From Bog-756 sp963977795 (GTDB taxonomy: Bacteria; Actinomycetota; Acidimicrobiia; Acidimicrobiales; RAAP-2): DNA of 10,176 bases. Below, in pieces: positions 6,988 through 10,176 of this stretch. The stretch is taken from contig CAXBRB010000089.1 in NCBI GenBank assembly GCA_963977795.1, positions 1 through 10,176 of the forward strand, in the 5' to 3' direction. Below the pieces are notes generated by a model. That model was not told where the DNA came from, did no database searches, and saw only the letters and a program-made list of their open reading frames with translations. The stretch's first letter is position 1. Each line of letters begins with the position of its first letter. A program made the translations under genes and the position numbers.

Positions 6988-7614
6988 ATGTCCGATGCCC
7001 AGCCCACCACGCCCACCGTCGCCGACTTCTGGTTCGACCCCCTCTGCCCGTGGGCCTGGATCGCCTCCCGGTGGATCCTGGAGGCTGCCCGGGTCCGGAA
7101 CCTCGACGTCCGCTGGCACGTGATGTCGCTGGCCTACCTGAACGAGGGACGTGAGGGCCTGTCGGATCGGTACCGGGAGCTCATGGCCCAGGCCTGGGGC
7201 CCGGTGCGGGTGGTCATCGCCGCCGAGCAGACCCACGGGGCCGACGTGGTCCTGCCGCTGTATACGGCCCTCGGCACCCGCTTCCACCTCGAGCAGGCGC
7301 CCAAGGAGCGGGCCACCGTCGAGGCCGCCCTGGCCGAGGTCGGCCTGCCCGCCGCCCTGGCCGACGCCATGGACGACCCGTCGTGGGACGAGGCGCTCAA
7401 GGCCTCCCACCACGCCGGCATGGACCAGGTGGGCCTCGACGTCGGCACCCCGGTGATCGCCGTGGAGGGGGTGGCTTTCTTCGGCCCGGTGGTGACGCCG
7501 GCCCCCAAGGGCGAGGATGCCGGACGCCTGTGGGACGGCGTGCTGGCGGTGGCCGGCACGCCCGGCTTCTACGAGCTGAAGCGCTCCCGGGACGCCGCGC
7601 CCTCCTTCGACTGA
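6988..7614 (+). CDS. Mycothiol-dependent nitroreductase-like protein (Rv2466c family, DsbA fold)
   Basis: The 208-aa protein is very like M. tuberculosis Rv2466c (207 aa), a thioredoxin/DsbA-fold enzyme that uses mycothiol and can reduce nitro compounds. Shared blocks are ADFWFDPLCPW near the N-terminus, SRWILEAARVR, HVMSLA.LNE, AWGPVRV.IAAEQ, SHHAGMD, GVAFFGPV and ELKR near the C-terminus. The active site is C20-P-W-A23. Rv2466c has CPWC, so the second cysteine is alanine here and chemistry must rest on a single thiol, probably with mycothiol resolving the mixed disulfide. That implies a mycothiol-making host. ATG 6988 has only a weak GAGG upstream. A 155-nt gap separates it from the ABC gene; it holds a TTGACC (6921) without a matching -10, so I call no promoter. 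It is convergent with the YhhN-family gene. Confidence 0.9.
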   Translation: MSDAQPTTPTVADFWFDPLCPWAWIASRWILEAARVRNLDVRWHVMSLAYLNEGREGLSDRYRELMAQAWGPVRVVIAAEQTHGADVVLPLYTALGTRFHLEQAPKERATVEAALAEVGLPAALADAMDDPSWDEALKASHHAGMDQVGLDVGTPVIAVEGVAFFGPVVTPAPKGEDAGRLWDGVLAVAGTPGFYELKRSRDAAPSFD

Positions 7615-7627
7615 GGAGGCCGTCCTC
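7613..7627. terminator. Short hairpin between convergent genes
   Basis: GAGGA (7613-7617) and TCCTC (7623-7627) form a 5-bp stem with a 5-nt loop that overlaps the stop codon of the nitroreductase-like gene. It lies in the 63-nt gap between two converging genes, where a two-way terminator would be expected. A second short palindrome, GCCCGGCGGGC (7660-7670), is nearby. Neither has a T-run, and both may be chance features. Confidence 0.22.
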
Positions 7628-7677
7628 TCACCAAGGGCGCCCGCGGGCCCACCGACGCCGCCCGGCGGGCACCTGCC

Positions 7678-8340
7678 TCAGCGGACCAGCGAGAGCACCA
7701 GCAGAGCCTGGGCCAGGTGGTAGGTGACGTGGACGACCACGTCCCCCTTGGGGATGGGCCGAACGAACCGCTGCAGGGCCAGCACGGTGTCGGAGGCCAG
7801 GAAGAAGACCGCGCCCACGGCGGCGGCCGGGATGCCGACGTTGCAGGCCAGCACCACCATGGTGCAGATGGCCACCAGGTAGACGGCCACCGGCGGGACC
7901 AGGGCGCGCTGGCCGGTCCGCAGCAGGGCCCGGAAGATGGCCGTGGCCGGGACCGCTCCCACCGCAGCCACCACCACGACGGCCACGGCGATGCCGGTGG
8001 GGGAGAAGGCGAACGTGCCGCCGGCCGGCGGCTGGAGCAGGCCCACCACGTAGCAGACGTGGCCCACCAGGAAGGCGGCCAGGCCCGGGACGAACCGGTC
8101 GCTGGGGAGCATCAGGAGCACGTCGCCGAGGAGGCTGGCCACCAGGGCGGCCACGAACCACCACCGTCGGTCGACCAGGTCGGTGCTGGCCGCCGGCAGG
8201 ACGACAGCCGCTGCGGCCAGCGCGGCCAGCACGGCCGGCTTGGCCACGTACTCGAGGCGTGCGTCGTCCCGCCACACCGCCGTCCAGTCGGCCACGGCGG
8301 CCAGGCCGGCGACGACCATGCAGGTCACGAAGGCTGCCAC
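7678..8340 (-). CDS. YhhN/TMEM86 family membrane protein (lysoplasmalogenase-like)
   Basis: The protein of about 220 aa is almost entirely hydrophobic, with seven or eight predicted membrane helices. It carries the YhhN/TMEM86 hallmarks: YVAKP (31-35), SLLGDVLLM with D73, AFLVGH.CY with H94, FFLASDTVLALQRF, and TYHLAQALL at the C-terminus. Animal TMEM86B hydrolyses the vinyl-ether bond of lysoplasmalogens, and the conserved acidic and His residues are thought to be catalytic. The bacterial substrate is uncertain. I start it at GTG 8340, because TAGGGT lies 8 nt upstream and the residues after it begin the first membrane helix. ATG 8391 in the same frame would place the promoter motif inside the gene. 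It is divergent from the gene at 8451 and convergent with the one ending at 7614. Confidence 0.87.
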   Translation of the reverse strand: MAAFVTCMVVAGLAAVADWTAVWRDDARLEYVAKPAVLAALAAAAVVLPAASTDLVDRRWWFVAALVASLLGDVLLMLPSDRFVPGLAAFLVGHVCYVVGLLQPPAGGTFAFSPTGIAVAVVVVAAVGAVPATAIFRALLRTGQRALVPPVAVYLVAICTMVVLACNVGIPAAAVGAVFFLASDTVLALQRFVRPIPKGDVVVHVTYHLAQALLVLSLVR

Positions 8341-8348
8341 GGGCCCCG

Positions 8349-8354
8349 ACCCTA
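8349..8354 (-). promoter_or_regulatory. -10 box TAGGGT for the YhhN-family gene
   Basis: On the minus strand TAGGGT ends 8 nt before GTG 8340, again the leaderless spacing. The hexamer is identical to the one ahead of the gene at 9383. No -35 consensus is visible. It shares a 110-nt divergent region with the promoter of the gene at 8451. Confidence 0.5.
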
Positions 8355-8409
8355 GCGGTCCGGCGCCGCTGCGCCCTGGGGGATCCACCACTGCGGAATT
8401 GGCCCTCGG

Positions 8410-8415
8410 TACCGT
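8410..8415 (+). promoter_or_regulatory. Probable -10 box TACCGT, with AGGAGG at 8438-8443
   Basis: TACCGT fits TANNNT and would put the transcription start near 8422, just after an in-frame ATG at 8418. The short leader contains a perfect AGGAGG (8438-8443) 7 nt before ATG 8451. That decides the start in favour of 8451. Unlike its neighbours, this gene therefore seems to have a leader with a ribosome binding site. Confidence 0.4.
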
Positions 8416-8450
8416 CTATGCCGCTGGAGCGACGGAGAGGAGGGGTGCCG

Positions 8451-9302
8451 ATGGTCGTGGTGGTCATGATCCTGGTTGCCTGGGTCGTCATCCTCGGCCC
8501 CAGCATGATCCGCCGTCGGGCCCGGGCCGGCTCCCAGCAGTCGATCGTCCACTTCCACCACCAGCTGCGCATCCTCGAGCACTCGGCCCCCGAGCCCATC
8601 GTGGCCCCGGCCTACCGCCTCCGGGCCGTCGACGGCACCGACGCCCCCCACGGCATCTCCTACCCGGGCACGGGCCAGCGTCCCGTCCTCACCGTGGTCG
8701 GCGCCAAGGACCTGCCCCGTCCGGCGCTGGCCTTCCTGGGCGAGCCGGCGCCCGGCGCCGACGAGGCCGCCGACCACAGCGCAGCAGCGCCGGCCGCCGG
8801 CCCGTGGGACGTCGCCGAGGTGGCGCACCGCAGTGATGGCGCCCGGGCGGCGCTCTACGACCACGCCGACCCCGACTCGTGGGTCGCCGGCCCGGTCGAC
8901 CACCGTCATCCGTCCATGCTCCCGCCGGCCCCCACCGAGGCCGAGCTGGCCTGGGAGGCCGCCGTGCGGGCCTCCACCCGGCGCCGGCGGCGGGACGCCC
9001 TCCTGGTCCTGGCCGGCGCCGCCCTGGTCTCGGTGGTGGCTGCCGCCGCCAGCGGCTCGGCGGCCGTCTGGGTGCTGGCCGTGGTGGCCCTGGCCGTCCT
9101 CGGTGGCTATGTGGCCCTCCTGGTGCAGCTCCAGAGCCGGGCCCATGAGCGCGAGGACAAGCTCCACTTCCTCGACCACCGGCGCGACGACCTGCGCGCC
9201 TATGCACGCCAGGGGTCGCTTCCCCCCGTCGCCGGTCCGGTCTCCTACGGCCCGCCCCGGGACCCCCGTCGTCCGGCACCCGGCCGCACCGCCGCCCGCT
9301 GA
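8451..9302 (+). CDS. Three-helix membrane protein, possibly GLPR-like
   Basis: This protein of about 283 aa has an unusual layout. An N-terminal membrane helix (MVVVVMILVAWVVILGPSMI) is followed at once by RRRAR. A long, mostly polar and probably disordered stretch (about 25-175) comes next. Two adjacent helices (about 183-201 and 204-226) are separated only by a SGS turn, and a charged tail ends the protein. Basic residues RRRRR precede the second helix. The layout matches what I recall of Rv0996 and corynebacterial GLPR, the membrane receptor of the gephyrin-like divisome protein Glp: an N-terminal helix ending in a P-M-x-x-RR pattern and a C-terminal helix pair. This is an architectural resemblance only; no moeA/glp gene is in the window. 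ATG 8451 is chosen for its AGGAGG. The frame is open upstream to 8259, but that part overlaps the divergent gene. Confidence 0.8.
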   Translation: MVVVVMILVAWVVILGPSMIRRRARAGSQQSIVHFHHQLRILEHSAPEPIVAPAYRLRAVDGTDAPHGISYPGTGQRPVLTVVGAKDLPRPALAFLGEPAPGADEAADHSAAAPAAGPWDVAEVAHRSDGARAALYDHADPDSWVAGPVDHRHPSMLPPAPTEAELAWEAAVRASTRRRRRDALLVLAGAALVSVVAAAASGSAAVWVLAVVALAVLGGYVALLVQLQSRAHEREDKLHFLDHRRDDLRAYARQGSLPPVAGPVSYGPPRDPRRPAPGRTAAR

Positions 9303-9369
9303 GCGCCCCCGGTCGGGACCAGGGTCGCCGCGCTCCGGGCGGTTCCCCGCACGGCCCGCCCGGGATCGG

Positions 9370-9375
9370 TAGGGT
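9370..9375 (+). promoter_or_regulatory. -10 box TAGGGT for the CADD-like gene
   Basis: TAGGGT ends exactly 7 nt before ATG 9383, with no Shine-Dalgarno sequence between, which is the standard picture of a leaderless actinobacterial mRNA. It lies in a 80-nt gap after the preceding gene, so this gene probably has its own promoter. Confidence 0.55.
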
Positions 9376-9382
9376 GTCGGCC

Positions 9383-10072
9383 ATGTCCGACCACCTGCAC
9401 ACCACCGACGCCGCCACCTCGCCCCGCGAGGCAGTGGCCGCCGCCCTCGAGGGGCGCATGCTCCTCACCCACCCCTTCTACCGGCGCTGGGAGGCCGGCG
9501 AGCTGACCACTGCCGAGCTGGCCGAGTACGCCGTCCACTACCGGGCCTTCGAGGCCGCCCTGCCCGAGGTGCTGGCCGACGTGGCCGCCGGCCTGCGGGC
9601 CTCGGGTGACGACGCCGTGGCCGAGCTGGTCGAGCGCAACCTCGCCGACGAGCTGGGCCGCCCCGAGCCCCACCTGGCCCTCTTCGACGAGTTCGCCGCC
9701 GCCCTCCCCGAGCGGCCCCGGGCCACGGTGCCCGGCCCGGCCGCCTCGTCGCTCGCCGCCACCTACCGGGCCCTGGCTGCCGAGTCGCCGGCCGCCGCCC
9801 TGGCCGGCCTGGCCGCCTATGAGACCCAGGCCGCGGCGATCGCCGACAGCAAGGGCGACGGGCTGCGCCGCTGGTACGGGATGGACGCCGCCGGCACCCG
9901 GTTCTGGGACCTGCACGCCACCCTGGAGGCCGACCACGGCGAGTGGGCCGTCGAGGCGCTCGAGGCCCTCGGAGCCGACACCGACGTGGTGGCCGACGCC
10001 GCCCAGCGGGCCGCCGATGCCTGGTGGTCCCTGCTGGACGAGCGCGAGGCCGAGGCGGCGCTGGCCGCCTGA
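9383..10072 (+). CDS. CADD-family diiron protein, putative p-aminobenzoate synthase
   Basis: The 229-aa protein has the all-helical haem-oxygenase-like fold of the TenA/PqqC/CADD group. The full diiron ligand set is visible: E90 and H97 (E-x6-H), E147 (AYETQ), then H178-x3-E182-x2-H185 (HATLEADH). Chlamydia CADD is known to make p-aminobenzoate, the folate precursor, by consuming one of its own tyrosines (Tyr27) with a lysine (Lys152) as amino donor. Aligning by eye from memory, Tyr27 falls on Y33 (THPFY), Tyr43 on Y49, Tyr141 on Y146 and Lys152 on K157. All are kept; one CADD ligand, Asp178, is Glu here. The likely role is therefore p-aminobenzoate supply, but other oxygenases of this superfamily share the metal site. 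ATG 9383 is supported by TAGGGT 7 nt upstream; an in-frame GTG at 9374 is inside the promoter motif. Confidence 0.85.
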   Translation: MSDHLHTTDAATSPREAVAAALEGRMLLTHPFYRRWEAGELTTAELAEYAVHYRAFEAALPEVLADVAAGLRASGDDAVAELVERNLADELGRPEPHLALFDEFAAALPERPRATVPGPAASSLAATYRALAAESPAAALAGLAAYETQAAAIADSKGDGLRRWYGMDAAGTRFWDLHATLEADHGEWAVEALEALGADTDVVADAAQRAADAWWSLLDEREAEAALAA

Positions 10073-10104
10073 GCCCGGACCGGACCGGGGTGGCGTCCGA
10101 CCGG

Positions 10105-10142
10105 CCGGGGGGAGCCCCGGGACCGTCGGGCGCTGCCGACGG
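10105..10142 (+). terminator. Tandem hairpins after the CADD-like gene
   Basis: Two perfect stems lie 2 nt apart. CCGGGG/CCCCGG (10105-10120) has a GGAG loop, and CCGTCGG/CCGACGG (10123-10142) has a 6-nt loop. They start 33 nt after the stop codon and have no T-run. A terminator role is likely from the position. The remainder, to 10176, shows no gene I can support. Confidence 0.45.
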
Positions 10143-10176
10143 CCGGCCCCGCCGCCTGGAGCGGACGGTGGCTCCG

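Noticed and set aside
8259..8450. An N-terminal extension of the membrane protein that starts at 8451
   Set aside because: It would overlap the divergent gene and its promoter, and its sequence is Arg/Pro-rich. A perfect AGGAGG points to 8451.
7628..8599. A 323-codon minus-strand frame overlapping the YhhN gene
   Set aside because: The YhhN frame holds the conserved membrane-protein motifs; this frame is Arg/Gly-rich and also crosses into the divergent gene.
1..10176. CRISPR arrays, tRNA or rRNA genes, transposons, phage or toxin-antitoxin genes
   Set aside because: No regularly spaced repeats, no RNA-gene signatures and no mobile-element proteins were seen. Base composition and codon use are even throughout, so there is no sign of an inserted island.

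Overview
The window is a gene-dense stretch of a very G+C-rich chromosome, roughly three quarters G+C by eye, with a strong preference for G or C at third codon positions. A protein close to the mycothiol-dependent nitroreductase Rv2466c, a coenzyme-F420-type flavoprotein, frequent GTG starts and promoters of the type TANNNT placed 7-8 nt before a start codon all point to an actinobacterium. A member of the Acidimicrobiia is my best guess, by overall feel of the proteins rather than by a marker gene. I see no transposase, integrase, phage gene, CRISPR array, rRNA or tRNA. Ten genes are called; nine run on the + strand and one (7678-8340) on the - strand.

Layout. (1) 37-3104: a siroheme/[4Fe-4S] nitrite/sulfite reductase overlaps by 4 nt a gene for a 2x[4Fe-4S] ferredoxin-FrhB protein, the F420H2-oxidising flavoprotein type. 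Together they look like a two-gene F420H2-dependent sulfite or nitrite reductase. It resembles methanogen Fsr in its parts but is split, in the opposite order, and built on the assimilatory-type reductase. A hairpin follows. (2) 3174-4830: a probable three-gene operon with a leaderless-type promoter, encoding a tryptophan-rich small unknown protein, an AhpD-like CxxC protein and an EthD-type alpha/beta-barrel protein. (3) 4922-6832: the universal P-loop ATPase/GTPase YchF, then an orphan ABC ATPase 18 nt downstream. (4) 6988-7614: the mycothiol-nitroreductase-like thioredoxin-fold protein with a CPWA active site. (5) 7678-8340 on the minus strand: a YhhN-family membrane protein, convergent with the gene before it and divergent from the next. 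(6) 8451-9302: a three-helix membrane protein whose architecture recalls the actinobacterial divisome protein GLPR. (7) 9383-10072: a haem-oxygenase-fold diiron protein of the CADD family that keeps the residues linked to p-aminobenzoate synthesis. Two tandem hairpins follow it.

How the genes fit together. Only the first pair forms an evident functional unit: F420H2 would be oxidised on the FrhB-like subunit, and electrons would pass through its iron-sulfur clusters to siroheme. The rest is a mixture of housekeeping (YchF, possible folate-precursor supply, possible cell-division membrane protein) and redox or detoxification genes. The most interesting items are the reductase/F420 pair, the CADD-like protein, and the repeated TAGNGT motif directly ahead of three start codons.
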